Part shown: positions 36,101 to 43,881 of the stretch, piece after piece
Position numbering within the stretch: the stretch's first letter is position 1
Layout of the letters: each line of letters starts with the position of its first letter
Assembly: GCA_019873645.1 (NCBI GenBank)
Contig: JAIOAX010000020.1
Span: 1-64,000, forward strand
Source of the DNA: Chloroflexota bacterium
GTDB lineage: Bacteria; Chloroflexota; Anaerolineae; B4-G1; SLSP01
Reading direction: 5' to 3'
Length of the DNA stretch: 64,000 nucleotides
The notes under the pieces: model-generated
Database searches by the model: none
The model's input: the letters and a program-made list of their open reading frames with translations, nothing else
What the model was told of the DNA's origin: nothing
Translations under genes and position numbers: made by a program

Positions 36101-36727
36101 GGTAAGCAGCGGCCGCCAGCGATTGTCACCCTCGGCGCGGGTGTAGAGCTGCAAGGCGCGCTCATCCAGCCCAGTCACCTCGGTGTCGCTGTACGTTACG
36201 GTGATGACGACGGTGTTGGTGACAACGTATTCGGGCATCCCATTCACCATGCGCGTGGTTACGGCAGGGGCAAATTGCGTCACGGACGTTCCATCAAGCG
36301 TCTGCGCCGTGAGCGCGAAGGATTGTCCTACCAAAACTGTCTCGGCTGGCAGATGATCGGGCGCCCCAAGAGGCTGATAGGCCACCGTTACCGTCTCGGT
36401 CAACGTTCCCGGTGCGAAGGTCAGCGTCATGTTACCGCCGGTGACGCTGCCGCCGGTTTCTGGGGCAACCTGGGTAGTGGTCGGTGGAACGTAGCGGCTT
36501 ACTACCAGAGGGAGAAACACAGTATATGGCAGTGCCATTAGTTGTCGTACAGACGAAGCGCCTGCATCACGTGCAACACCGGGGAAACTTGTTGTGACCG
36601 CCACAGGGGCTGATGTTACTAGCTCCGCCCGCACCGGCCTCACCGTCCAGGGGACCATCCCCAACAGCATCGAAACCACCGTCACCAACGATACGAGCAC
36701 ACGCAGGGAACGCCATGAGGGTTGCAT
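30182..36727 (-). CDS. RHS/YD-repeat protein with amidase domain and toxin-like tip
   Basis: About 2180 residues. A signal-type hydrophobic start is followed by a beta-rich region with VFLPLVVSRY. An Amidase_3-like N-acetylmuramoyl-L-alanine amidase domain spans about residues 240-430 (VILDPDHGGADPGG, LEEKTLNLD, INSHAPSG with putative Zn ligands). Then comes a DUF6531-like start (GLGDGVVYTAQGVNPVTGNQF) and dozens of YD repeats (YEYDxxGN pattern). The conserved RHS end RYYDSQVGTWISQDSY...NPVTFTDFAGYG follows. The tip, some 250 residues, has a coiled Lys/Glu-rich part, a glycine-rich hydrophobic region and a final DUF4258-like YSEHALERMMPKG...PPSVVKDII. It probably delivers a toxin at the cell surface. 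Confidence 0.88.
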   Translation of the reverse strand: MQPSWRSLRVLVSLVTVVSMLLGMVPWTVRPVRAELVTSAPVAVTTSFPGVARDAGASSVRQLMALPYTVFLPLVVSRYVPPTTTQVAPETGGSVTGGNMTLTFAPGTLTETVTVAYQPLGAPDHLPAETVLVGQSFALTAQTLDGTSVTQFAPAVTTRMVNGMPEYVVTNTVVITVTYSDTEVTGLDERALQLYTRAEGDNRWRPLLTVVDPAANIARAPLNHFSEFALLGTTAVPSQTLVILDPDHGGADPGGTVTSPASYALEEKTLNLDTALAVRGYLQACGVNVLMTREDDSSLSAQWRAEFINSHAPSGTATIAFNILSHTMSNFMGGPLGIVDLSKTSDVSFTQQLIDQVAAATALPGNRGVKDARTWGGDGLYLPTHVPTVTYAHLEAAFMDSYYDRDNVIDPKLQTIAGGIYNGIIAHLELTACVPFSGTVVNDVPVTRRTGLGDGVVYTAQGVNPVTGNQFQWFRDLFVPGAGLNVDLVRYYNSLSAEVGLFGKGWSSLYDMRIKFEDGKALVKYADGRWGKFTPGAGGYAAEPGVFDVLTAEGGGYVLTTPEQIRFEFDGAGVLQAIRNEDGQALTLTYAGGALDAIVDASGRVFDIVTNGNGQVTSITDPAGRVLTYTYGVVSLERTAYLNALRGPQAVTAGTDLLAMTNANGGSTNYAYDAAGGYLNRVSDPMGITYLENQYTPDGKVASQKNGNQDEGKWDYDLENMKATFTDNEGNKTVYYFDSKYRVIKEEDALGYTVEYEYDDNDNITMRKDKRGNVWRYTYDDRGNMLTQSDPLDQWSLYDRDVTTWTYDDKNNPTSMTDALGNTWTYEYNDKGNPTHVVEPNGAETWAEYDSKGQMTRLTDAEGRVTTFAYDDHGNRTETRYQDGGWTKSTYDDAGHELSRTECLNPPACTETRVTTNEYDKNGNVTKTIDPEGAVTRFEYDKNNMLIKKIDRRGGVWTWEYDDELNPTKETNPLGYVTTHTYNKMSKRLSTTDAEGRTTSFVYDKLYRMTQVTDPAGSVYTYEYDPNGNLLTLTDPLNYRTRFVYDAVNRRKFVYDALGGTTEYCYDPLDRIIRAFDPRRAEVQLTYDSVGNQIEVLDPLGNRMTMAYDKVHNMTRQTVGIPSDGVEADGATTTMVYDARNRVISRTDPLSRTTHTEYDGVGNVVRVTDPMGFASTFVYNKNGWMTTMTDALLGVTAYEYDPEGATTAMVDANGHRTGYVYDLAGQLLTVTDPLNQITRFVYDKVGNQIQVVNARGRVTNYEYNELNLLVKETDPLENETTYSYDRLRRMTGRTDAEGKTTRYGYNALGWLTSVTDALNQTTRYEYDAVGNRTAIVDANGVRTMFEYNFLDQLKREINPLEKTWEYSYDARGNMIRRVDGKWQATYYEYDKANQLIATVYGQGAGMAAVTFEYDLNGNEIAMHDWNGDWTYTYDALNRRLSATDYRGRTLQWEYDAVGNRTAMVYPDGQRVEMAYDAADQLATLTDFAGRAHTWDYDPLGYIQAQVNPNGTRADYAYDAAGRLTSLTNTGAGGAVIASYAYTLDKVGNRVQTQEQRGPESVTRSYEYDDLYRLTRAQTNSGQDMRYVYDPVGNRLQKVGVPEATAGKPALPEDTAYTFNALNAMLTAGPTAFDYDANGNRIRKTEPLTASGYLSAALNLGWELTGTVTMDYVYDYENRLTQVYETVVYTAPQALGSVVLPARYISPTMEARYVYDGYGRRVEKHVTTYITATGILTAPAVFTREYIFDGLDPVAEVEYAGDSVTPTVQSAYVYGNGRMVQLVRTEDATTTAYWYHYDGLGSVVALTDESGADVCQWKYDEYGNPLQDCPELNHYTYTGQEYDAETGLTHFYSRYYDSQVGTWISQDSYRGADLNPLTRHRYMFALGNPVTFTDFAGYGVLKWLKEKVYDPYVAPIVTKVEEKVKETVKPVVEGVKKTYNEYVQPQLKRVEQEYDKFISNPRGYVEEKATAVQNTIQQKATELKNVVIEKSHDLADFIQEHRAVVAAAVGFTAGVIGGAAFCILTAGAGCAILGAMAVGALAGGVAAGGTQLFANLNDRSTDTKWSTFLPEAMGIGFGTGAIGGGSAALVQNAIGGAVQSSSSWPGPGGGRQIVDGVKYSEHALERMMPKGLGGRGIPPSVVKDIIQNGVVSPGKSILTRAYTLGGHKVVQNILTRMIVTVW

Positions 36728-36888
36728 CATCACACCTCCATCAATGCATCGCTTTATTGAGTCAAAGAAGCTCTAACGGTAAGTGGAAAGGATAAATTGT
36801 TTCTGAGGAGTTAGAGACATTCCAACTATGGCTATTCTAGCATAACTTCCCCTTGCACAAAATAGTACTTCAGTCCCGTTGTGCAAAC

Positions 36889-36919
36889 AAAAAAGACCGG
36901 TGTAGATGCCGGTCTTTTT
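36889..36919 (-). terminator. Hairpin terminator after the transglutaminase-like gene
   Basis: AAAAAAGACCGG and CCGGTCTTTTT form an 11-bp arm hairpin with an 8-nt loop and T runs on both strands. It lies downstream of the transglutaminase gene on the minus strand and works in principle in both directions. Confidence 0.8.
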
Positions 36920-36985
36920 GTCAGCGTAGTTTTATATAGAGATGCTTTGTCTCAGGTGCAGGACAAAGTTTCAGGATTCACGTCT

Positions 36986-37828
36986 TTACCACTCCGCCGG
37001 TGGGTGAAAGTGGGCATCTTCCTCGTACAATGCACGGATTGCGGCGAAGTCATCGGCCAACGTGAGCGCGGCGACACGGTCCATCAGCGCGTAGACCGGT
37101 TCGACGTGCTCCGGCGCCAGCTCGACCATGTAGCCCCAGCCACCGTCCCACGGCAGGATCTCGACTTTGTTGAACGCCAGGAAGTCGCGCAGCAGGTCGC
37201 CGCGCACGAACTCGATGCCGTGCCACTCGAAGATGCCGAAGTCGTCGGGGTTCGCCTCGCCGCGGCGGCACAACTGCCACGCATCCCCGCCGACGATGAA
37301 GCGATTGCGCGGCGTGTCCAGCGGGTCGAAGTCGAGCTTGAGCGCTTCTTGCATCAGCGCGTCGAGTTGCGCATCCACCAGCACCCACCGGCCCTGTTCC
37401 GCGTTCCAGTACTCGACAACCCAGTGATCCTCGTAATGTCCAGGGATGAAGTACGTCCCGAAGCCGCAGCGCGCCCGCGCCGGGACGCCCTGATGCCGCA
37501 GGATCGCCGTCAGCATCACGGAGAAGTCACGGCAGTTGCCGACGAGTTTGCGCTCGGGGGGTCGCGCCTCGGTGAGCGGGCGGTCGTCCAATTCCAGGAT
37601 GCGCGCCAGTTGCTTCTCCACGGTGCGCAGGTTCACCTCGGCCTTGCGCTCGTCGGTCAGTTGCAGGCCGTAGCTGCCCGCCCAGAAGATGTGCACCATC
37701 ACGCCTTGCAGCGTCTTCACCAGCGCCGGGATGTCGGTAGGCAGGTCGTCGAACAGGTGGGCGTAAGGGCCGGGATCGGTAACTGGGCCGGGTTGGGTGT
37801 AGTAGGTCGAAATATTGTTATCCATCAA
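36986..37828 (-). CDS. Transglutaminase-like domain protein
   Basis: A 280-residue cytoplasmic-looking protein with a transglutaminase/cysteine-protease triad: Cys in GNCRDFSVMLTAILRHQG (near residue 92), His in DHWVVEYWN and Asp in WVLVDAQLD. There is no signal peptide. This group includes bacterial proteins of unknown substrate, so only the fold and likely catalytic residues can be stated. No operon partner; a strong terminator follows. The upstream gap contains a Cys-Thr word repeat (CCTTGCCCC). Confidence 0.85.
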   Translation of the reverse strand: MMDNNISTYYTQPGPVTDPGPYAHLFDDLPTDIPALVKTLQGVMVHIFWAGSYGLQLTDERKAEVNLRTVEKQLARILELDDRPLTEARPPERKLVGNCRDFSVMLTAILRHQGVPARARCGFGTYFIPGHYEDHWVVEYWNAEQGRWVLVDAQLDALMQEALKLDFDPLDTPRNRFIVGGDAWQLCRRGEANPDDFGIFEWHGIEFVRGDLLRDFLAFNKVEILPWDGGWGYMVELAPEHVEPVYALMDRVAALTLADDFAAIRALYEEDAHFHPPAEW

Positions 37829-37922
37829 GTCTCCTTTCTTAACTCTTTCTTTTCAAGGAGCAAGGTACAAGACAACGATTTGCCTCCTGTCCCTTGCCCC
37901 TTGCCTCCTGCCCCTTGCCCCT

Positions 37923-38723
37923 TTATAGAGGTTGACACACCGGGCAGACCCGGGTATGCGTACTGCCGGTTTTAATATTTTCGATCATGGTACCGCAGAC
38001 CGGACACGGCGCATTTTCCAGGTGCAGGATGTGCATAGAGCGTTGATCCCATTGCCCCTTCTCACCGTAAAGGTTTTGTTCCCACGCGCTGCCGCCCAGA
38101 TTGATGCTCTGCTGTAACGTCTCGCGGAGCGCAGCCCACAGATTGGCGATTTCGCTGTCGCTCAGCGTGGCGATAGAGCGCAGCGGGTGGATGCGCGCCA
38201 GGAACAACGGGTCCTGCACGTAGACGTTGCCGATCCCGGCGATGCGCTTCTGATCGAGCAGGAATGTCTTGATCACGCCCTTGCGCCCGCGCAGGAGCGC
38301 GCGGAAGTCGTCCAGGCTCAAGTCGAGCATATCGGGGCCGAGTTCGGCGGTCATTTTGTGAGCGGCGAGGGTAGGAGTGTAGTGCGCGAAGCCAAACCAC
38401 CAAAAGTTGACGGCAAGCGCAGCCCCATCGCGCAGGTCGAAGATGAGGCGGTATTTCTCCGGCAGATGGTTACGGTCGGTCAGCAAGATCTCGCCGCCCA
38501 TCCCCAGGCACAACAGCAGCCAGCCGGATGACAGTTCCACGCGCACCCACTTGCCGCGTGGCGTCACGTCGCGGATTTCCGTGCCACTGATTGCCGTCTG
38601 GAACTCGTCCACCGCCATATTGAGACATTTGGGTTGCAGCACCTCGACCGCGCCGAACTCACGTCCGACTAATTCTTTCCGCATGTCGCGGGCCAGTACA
38701 TAGATTTCAGGGAATTCGGGCAT
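37923..38723 (-). CDS. Fpg/Nei-family DNA glycosylase
   Basis: These enzymes excise oxidised bases and cleave the AP site. The protein starts MPEFPEIYVLARDMRKEL, with the catalytic Pro2 (after Met removal) and Glu. The family's MPELPE has become MPEFPE. KTFLLDQKRIAGIGNVYVQDPLF, the H2TH region, lies near residue 155. A complete zinc finger C-x2-C...C-x2-C (CPVCGTM...CPVCQPL) closes the protein. 266 residues. Fpg versus Nei cannot be separated from this. Confidence 0.93.
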   Translation of the reverse strand: MPEFPEIYVLARDMRKELVGREFGAVEVLQPKCLNMAVDEFQTAISGTEIRDVTPRGKWVRVELSSGWLLLCLGMGGEILLTDRNHLPEKYRLIFDLRDGAALAVNFWWFGFAHYTPTLAAHKMTAELGPDMLDLSLDDFRALLRGRKGVIKTFLLDQKRIAGIGNVYVQDPLFLARIHPLRSIATLSDSEIANLWAALRETLQQSINLGGSAWEQNLYGEKGQWDQRSMHILHLENAPCPVCGTMIENIKTGSTHTRVCPVCQPL

Positions 38724-38749
38724 TGTTGTTTACCTCATTGATTTCGTTC

Positions 38750-38782
38750 AGACCTGTCAGGTTTTGTAAACCTGACAGGTCT
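38750..38782. repeat. Palindromic intergenic element
   Basis: AGACCTGTCAGGTTT and AAACCTGACAGGTCT are perfect 15-bp arms around a 3-nt centre. On the minus strand no T run follows, so it is not a clear terminator for the upstream PNPOx gene. It looks like a dispersed palindrome similar in style to the one at 60311-60341. Confidence 0.8.
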
Positions 38783-38789
38783 TTTGGGT

Positions 38790-39212
38790 TCATTCGACGT
38801 CGAACGTCACATTCGCCAACCCGTGATAGTAGTTGCCCCAGCGCGCCGTGAAGCGCAGCACCGTGTAGTCGGGATCGTTCACGCCGAGGGGATAATACTT
38901 CTCGAAACCCTCGCGCCAGAGCCTCTGACGGGATGCGGCGTCTTGTAACAATTCCACTTCGCCCACCAGCATCACACCCATCCACTTTTCCATATCAATG
39001 AAGTAGAGGCTTGCGCGCGGATCGTGGCGCAGTTGCCCTACCCGCCGGGATGAGGTGTTGGTGCCCATCCAGACCGTTTTCAGGCCCTCGTTTTCCATCT
39101 TGAGCATCGCCTTGATGTTGGGGAATCCATTGTCGCCGTTCGTGCCGAGCATCACAATGCCAGAACGGTCGGCCAGCGCCAGAGCTTGTTCGATTGCGGT
39201 TTCTTTATCCAT
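38790..39212 (-). CDS. PNPOx-like (general stress) flavoprotein
   Basis: A 140-residue split-barrel FMN-binding protein like 'general stress protein 26'. The N-terminal IVMLGTNGDNGFPNIKAMLKME, then VWMGTNTSSRRVGQLRHDPRASLYF and EKWMGVMLVGEVELL match the family. Substrate unknown. The ATG is chosen over an upstream TTG; neither has an ideal ribosome site. Confidence 0.88.
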   Translation of the reverse strand: MDKETAIEQALALADRSGIVMLGTNGDNGFPNIKAMLKMENEGLKTVWMGTNTSSRRVGQLRHDPRASLYFIDMEKWMGVMLVGEVELLQDAASRQRLWREGFEKYYPLGVNDPDYTVLRFTARWGNYYHGLANVTFDVE

Positions 39213-39234
39213 AATATACGTCAATTCCTTTTAT

Positions 39235-39328
39235 TAGCAGTCAGCCGTCAGCTTTTAGCCATCAGCTTTCAACGATCAGCTTTCGGCCTGATAGCTGACG
39301 GCTGATAGCTGCAGCTAATTGCTGACCG
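39235..39328. repeat. Imperfect word repeat (CAGCTTTCAGCC type)
   Basis: The gap between the PNPOx-like and DUF3795 genes consists of repeats such as CAGTCAGCCGTCAGCTTTTAG and GCTGACGGCTGATAGCTG. The same words fill 49437-49668. Its function is unknown; it can fold into several weak hairpins. Confidence 0.8.
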
Positions 39329-39330
39329 CT

Positions 39331-39675
39331 TTACAATGTCTGGCGGATCTGATCGAGCATCGTCTGCATCTGCGGCGCAAAGCTAAAGTACCGTTGCAGC
39401 TTGTCGCAGGCATAGTCAGCGCAGTGCGCGCAGTTGAGGACGCCGCGCGCAATGCCGCAGGCGCGGATTTCACATTCGGCGCAGTGACTGCACTTGTTCG
39501 GTCCGCTCAGACAACCATCGCAGCAGACTGCTGCAACCGTGATGTCAGGCGCATTATACGCCTCACGCCATTGAGCAGCGACGGCTTCCAGGGCCGCCGA
39601 ATCGTTTGCCTGGGTGGCGATATACGCGGGGCAATCGCTGCATACCAGACCGCAGTAAGCAATGATCTTTTCCAT
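39331..39675 (-). CDS. DUF3795 cysteine-rich protein
   Basis: A 114-residue protein with many cysteines in repeated motifs: YCGLVCSDCPAY, CCDGCLSG, CSHCAECEIRACGIARGVLNCAHCADYACDKL. This is DUF3795, probably metal-binding, of unknown function. ATG at MEKIIAYCG is preceded by AGGAGGTTTT, so the longer upstream frame is excluded. Confidence 0.9.
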   Translation of the reverse strand: MEKIIAYCGLVCSDCPAYIATQANDSAALEAVAAQWREAYNAPDITVAAVCCDGCLSGPNKCSHCAECEIRACGIARGVLNCAHCADYACDKLQRYFSFAPQMQTMLDQIRQTL

Positions 39676-39945
39676 ATTAGAAAACCTCCTTGAGATTGAT
39701 TTCGGTTGATCCCTATTGGGATGACAACACAATAAACATAGCCCAAGAATATGTCAGAACACGTCATATAGGTAGAAATTTTGTTCTATTTTTGCCTTTC
39801 TGTGGCTGTGCTGCTCCTGGCATCCTTGTCTTAATTCCGGCTTCAGTATAGCCGCGCGCCGTCTTCTGAGCGTCTTTTCTGGCATCTTGTCCAGCATTTC
39901 AAAGTAGCTATTTGCACACAAGCGGCGGACAGATACAATAGAAGT

Positions 39946-41055
39946 ATGCTTAATTGGGAGATCCCGTACCTGACCTCTGACCTGCCGGGTATCGGTGGCA
40001 AACTGCGCGTCGAGATTGACGATTTCATCGTCGAAGAAGTGCCGGCCTACGAACCGTGCGGCGAGGGCGAGCACACCTTTTTCGGCGTGGAAAAGCGCGA
40101 CATCTCCACGCTCGCACTCATCCGCCAGATTGCCCAGGCGCTGGGCGTCGCCGAGCGTGACATCAGTTGCGCCGGGTTGAAGGACGCGCGCGCTGTGGCC
40201 CGACAGACACTTTCAGTGCAGTGGATACCGCCAGAGAAGCTGATGGCACTTACCCTGGATAAGGCCCGGATTCTCTGGGCCAAGCGCCATACCAACAAGC
40301 TGCGCAGTGGGCACCTGCGTGGCAACCGCTTTACGCTGCGCATCCGTGACGTAGCACCGGAGGCCGAAGTGCGCACGGCGGCCATCGCCGGGCAATTGCT
40401 CGCGCGCGGCGTCCCCAACGCCTACGGACGGCAGCGCTTCGGCAATCGCGGGAACAACCATGAGATGGGGCGGTTGCTGCTGCGCGACGACCGTGCCGCG
40501 CTCAGAACTCACGGCATCCATCATCTATCCTACAAAATGCGCCAGTTCCTCATCAGCGCGGTACAATCGGCGCTTTTCAACGCCCTGCTTGCAACGCGCA
40601 TCGAGCGTGATTTGCTGGATGACGTGCTCCCCGGCGACGTGGCCCGCAAGGAGGATACCGGCGGCATCTTCATCGTGGAGGCTGCAGACGTTGAACGTCC
40701 GCGCGTTAAGGCGTGGGAAATCAGCGTCACCGGCCCGATTTACGGCTACAAGATGCTCGCTGCACAGGCCGAAGCCGGCGCGTTGGAAGCGTGCATCCTG
40801 AAAGAGGCCGGCATTGCCCTGGCGGATTTCCGTCCGTTCCAGGCGAAGGGCAGTCGCCGTCCGTTGCGTTACTATCCCGAAGGACTGACCTGGTCTGTGG
40901 ACGGGCCGGGCGTCCTGGTGATCTCATTCTTCGCGCCCAAAGGCGCGTATGCCACGTCGCTGCTGCGCGAGTTGATGAAAACAGAAGCGGTACTGGAGGA
41001 AGAGGTTGGTGAGGACAGCGGTGCTACAGATGACGATGTATCTTCATCTGGTTGA
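39946..41055 (+). CDS. truD: tRNA pseudouridine(13) synthase TruD
   Basis: TruD converts U13 of tRNA to pseudouridine. The catalytic Asp is in CAGLKDARAVARQ near residue 80, and the RFEVEE-like start (DDFIVEEVPAYEPCGEGEHTFF) and NAYGRQRFGNRG follow. The 369 residues are normal for the family. The C-terminal acidic serine-rich end (EEVGEDSGATDDDVSSSG) is probably unconserved. It converges on a decayed PIN toxin gene, whose reading frame runs antisense into truD. Confidence 0.94.
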   Translation: MLNWEIPYLTSDLPGIGGKLRVEIDDFIVEEVPAYEPCGEGEHTFFGVEKRDISTLALIRQIAQALGVAERDISCAGLKDARAVARQTLSVQWIPPEKLMALTLDKARILWAKRHTNKLRSGHLRGNRFTLRIRDVAPEAEVRTAAIAGQLLARGVPNAYGRQRFGNRGNNHEMGRLLLRDDRAALRTHGIHHLSYKMRQFLISAVQSALFNALLATRIERDLLDDVLPGDVARKEDTGGIFIVEAADVERPRVKAWEISVTGPIYGYKMLAAQAEAGALEACILKEAGIALADFRPFQAKGSRRPLRYYPEGLTWSVDGPGVLVISFFAPKGAYATSLLRELMKTEAVLEEEVGEDSGATDDDVSSSG

Positions 41056-41264
41056 GGGTGAAAATCCGTTTTAATAGCCAGGCTATCTACCGCGTTTTGT
41101 GTGATGCGCCCCAGTCCGACGGTCTCATCCCAGACTGCGTCGGGAACATACAGCATATCCCAGACACGCAATAGCGCAAAGCCGCCAATTTCGGCCAGGT
41201 GGATGAGTGGCCCGGCGTCGGCCACTGCGGTATTTACGCTTTCATTGCCTATGCAGGTTCTCAA
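41056..41264 (-). pseudogene. Remnant of a PIN-like (DUF3368) toxin gene
   Basis: About 65 codons match the N-terminus of DUF3368/PIN toxins: VADAGPLIHLAEIGGFALL, then YVPDAVWDETV with the family acidic residues. The rest, with the last acidic site, is missing; the frame runs into the antisense of truD. The most likely start is a GTG at 41225; no ATG is in frame. It follows the antitoxin-like gene on the same strand. Confidence 0.8.
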
Positions 41265-41277
41265 GCATGGCCGCGTG

Positions 41278-41481
41278 CTAACGCTCCGCTAATTCCACCC
41301 AATCAATCCCGGCGATCTCGACAGCCTCCGTCCGTGTGATTTCGCCGCGCAGATAACGCCCCAGGGCGCGCTCGCGCCATAGTTGCCGCAACCCGGTCTG
41401 AAAAGCCAATCCCATTATCTCTGTTTCTGGCTTGTCAGTCTCGCGCACCAGTGTATCCAGATATGCCGATAGTGTTGTCAT
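41278..41481 (-). CDS. UPF0175-family antitoxin
   Basis: A 67-residue protein with LGRYLRGEITRTEAVEIAGIDWVELAE, the C-terminal helix-turn-helix of UPF0175 antitoxins, usual partners of DUF3368 toxins. ATG follows GAGGTGAGT. Because the toxin is truncated it may now be an orphan antitoxin. Confidence 0.88.
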   Translation of the reverse strand: MTTLSAYLDTLVRETDKPETEIMGLAFQTGLRQLWRERALGRYLRGEITRTEAVEIAGIDWVELAER

Positions 41482-41896
41482 ACTCACCTCATTTCGCGCA
41501 GTCACACTAAAGGCATTTGCCCCATCCGTTCATTACGTGCCGAATTCGTAGTCGGCCCACCCCAGCGTCCATTTCCCTCATCCGTGTTCTTCCCGTCTGC
41601 TACGCCTCATCGTCTGTTTTTCTGTTCACTATCTCACCCCCATTATAACGAATAGCCGCCGGACAAGTCAATGCCGCCGAAAAAAGATTCCATTCAATTT
41701 TTTCAAAGCCGTCTCTAAGCCCTCGCTAATGGTTTGTTAATCATTCTGTGCGATAATGAGAGTTAAGGGTGCGTTTTGTCTCGGTTGAAGAATGAGCTTT
41801 CGTAAAACGTGAAACATAAGGAAGTTTTTTACGTTTTACGCCTTACGTTTTAATGCTCATTCAAGTGAAACGCCGCCTGGACATAGGGAGGACGGT
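41482..41896. other. Intergenic region before ftsH
   Basis: No gene is supported in these 415 bp. The region is AT-richer toward ftsH, includes an inverted word repeat (CGTAAAACGTGAAAC ... GTTTTACGCCTTACG) at about 41804-41850, and must contain the ftsH promoter. The ftsH ribosome site is AGGGAGGACGGT. Confidence 0.65.
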
Positions 41897-43741
41897 ATGG
41901 ACAAAAAACAAAGCAAAAAAGTAGGGTTTTCCGCAGCCTATCTGGTGGTGGCAATTTTGTTAGCCAGTCTCTTCCAGGAGCTGGTATTCCGTCCGCTGGT
42001 CATCCGCTGGACAGAGGTGCCGTATAGCCAATTCCTCAAGCAGTTGGAGGCCGGCGAGATTGCCGAAGTCACATTAACAGCCGATCGGATTATGTATACC
42101 TGCTGCGGCGATACCGGGCAGCCGCCCCGTGTCAACAACGTCGTGCGCGTCGAAGACCCTGACCTCATCCAACGCCTGGTAGATGCCGGGGTGACCTTCT
42201 CCGGTAAAGCCCCGACCAACGCTTTGTTGCCGGCGCTCCTGGGATGGATTATTCCGATGTTGCCGCTTGGTTTGATCTGGTACTTCGGGATGCGACGCAT
42301 GGGACAAACCGGCATGGATGTGCTTTCCATCGGCAAAAGCAAAGCGCAGGAAATCACCGGCGAGAAAACCGGTATCAAATTTGAGGATGTCGGCGGGGTG
42401 GAAGAAGTCGCCGTAGAGCTGAAAGAAATCATTGACTTCCTCAAAGACCCGGAACGTTTCACACGCCTGGGCGCGAAGTTGCCCAAGGGCGTGTTGCTGG
42501 TCGGCCCGCCCGGCACGGGCAAGACCCTGCTGGCGAAGGCTACGGCCGGCGAAGCGGGTGTGCCTTTCTTCTCCATCAGCGGCTCCGATTTTGTGGAAAT
42601 GTTTGTGGGCGTCGGCGCGGCGCGGGTGCGCGATCTCTTTGAACAGGCCAAACGCCGCGCGCCCTGCATTGTCTTCATTGACGAGATTGACGCCATCGGC
42701 CAATCGCGCGTCACGGTGGGCGCAATTGGCTCCAATGACGAGCGGGAACAGACGCTCAATCAGCTTCTGTCAGAGATGGACGGTTTCCAGCCCAACCAGG
42801 GCGTTATCATTATGGCGGCGACGAACCGGCCCGAAATCCTCGACCGGGCGTTGCTCCGTCCGGGACGCTTTGATCGCCAGATTCAAGTGGGCCTGCCGAC
42901 CGAGGCCGGGCGGCGGCAGATCCTCAACATCCACACCAAAAATGTGCAACTGGCGCAGGATGTAGACCTGGACCGTGTGGCGCAGATCACCGCCGGTTTT
43001 TCGGGCGCCGACCTGGCGAACATTGTCAACGAGGCGGCGTTGCTGGCGGTGCGCGCCGGGCGCGACGCCGTGACGATGGGCGATTTCGATCTCGCCATCG
43101 AGCGCGTCGTAGCCGGGTTACAGCGCAAAATCACGCTCAAACCCGAACTCAAGCGCCGGGTGGCCTATCACGAAGCGGGGCACGCGCTGGTGGCGCAAGT
43201 GCAGCCGGATACCGACCCCGTGCACAAAGTCAGCATCATCCCCACGGCCAAAGGGGCGTTGGGCTACACCCTGCAAATGCCCGAAGAAGACATTTACCTG
43301 ATGAGCAAGCGCGAACTGGAGGAACGCCTGGCCGTGATGCTCGGTGGACGCGCGGCGGAACTGCTCATTTTCAACGACACATCCACAGGTGCCGCGAACG
43401 ACCTGGAGGTGGTTACCGGACTGGCGCGGCGGATGGTGACAGAGTTCGGGATGACGGAAGCGCTCGGCCCGGTGCGCTACGCGATGGAGGCCGGCACAGG
43501 CTATCTGGGACGCCCGGACATGCTGCGGCAAGATATCAGCCCGGAAACGGCGACCTTGATTGACAAAGAGACGCGGCGCATCATCGAAGAAGCGCAACAA
43601 CGCGCCGTGGCGCTGCTGCGCCAGCACATAGATGCCCTGCACGAGATTGCACGCATCTTGCAGGAGAAAGAAGTCATCAGCGGTGAGGAGATCAAACGCC
43701 TGGTACAGAAGCCGACGCAGTTGACTGAATCTGTTGGGTAA
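41897..43741 (+). CDS. ftsH: ATP-dependent zinc metalloprotease FtsH
   Basis: FtsH is a membrane-bound AAA protease that degrades damaged and regulatory proteins. Two membrane helices are present (about residues 12-32 and 110-130) with the periplasmic part between them. Walker [10 protein letters not shown] and Walker [13 protein letters not shown] follow near 200-260, then the second region of homology ([18 protein letters not shown]). The zinc motif HEAGH is near residue 424. Length, 614 residues, is normal. The gene stands alone. Confidence 0.97.
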   Translation: MDKKQSKKVGFSAAYLVVAILLASLFQELVFRPLVIRWTEVPYSQFLKQLEAGEIAEVTLTADRIMYTCCGDTGQPPRVNNVVRVEDPDLIQRLVDAGVTFSGKAPTNALLPALLGWIIPMLPLGLIWYFGMRRMGQTGMDVLSIGKSKAQEITGEKTGIKFEDVGGVEEVAVELKEIIDFLKDPERFTRLGAKLPKGVLLVGPPGTGKTLLAKATAGEAGVPFFSISGSDFVEMFVGVGAARVRDLFEQAKRRAPCIVFIDEIDAIGQSRVTVGAIGSNDEREQTLNQLLSEMDGFQPNQGVIIMAATNRPEILDRALLRPGRFDRQIQVGLPTEAGRRQILNIHTKNVQLAQDVDLDRVAQITAGFSGADLANIVNEAALLAVRAGRDAVTMGDFDLAIERVVAGLQRKITLKPELKRRVAYHEAGHALVAQVQPDTDPVHKVSIIPTAKGALGYTLQMPEEDIYLMSKRELEERLAVMLGGRAAELLIFNDTSTGAANDLEVVTGLARRMVTEFGMTEALGPVRYAMEAGTGYLGRPDMLRQDISPETATLIDKETRRIIEEAQQRAVALLRQHIDALHEIARILQEKEVISGEEIKRLVQKPTQLTESVG

Positions 43742-43881
43742 AGTTTGTCATACTTGTAAGGTAACGCCTGACCTGTTGCAAAGCCTGATTTTGGCGGTAG
43801 AATAGGAAAAATCAGGGTACGGCGTGCCCTGGACGTTTTAACATGTCTGCGTTCAAATGACTTTTTGTTAAGGAAGAGATT

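Noticed and set aside
31181..36541. Plus-strand open frames of 657 and 833 codons
   Set aside because: They are antisense to the RHS gene, whose YD repeats and domains are clear; the antisense frames are composed of repeated Val/Gly/Arg/His-rich residues.
38750..38782. Terminator for the PNPOx-like gene
   Set aside because: The stem is strong but no T run follows on the minus strand, so it is listed as a palindromic repeat.
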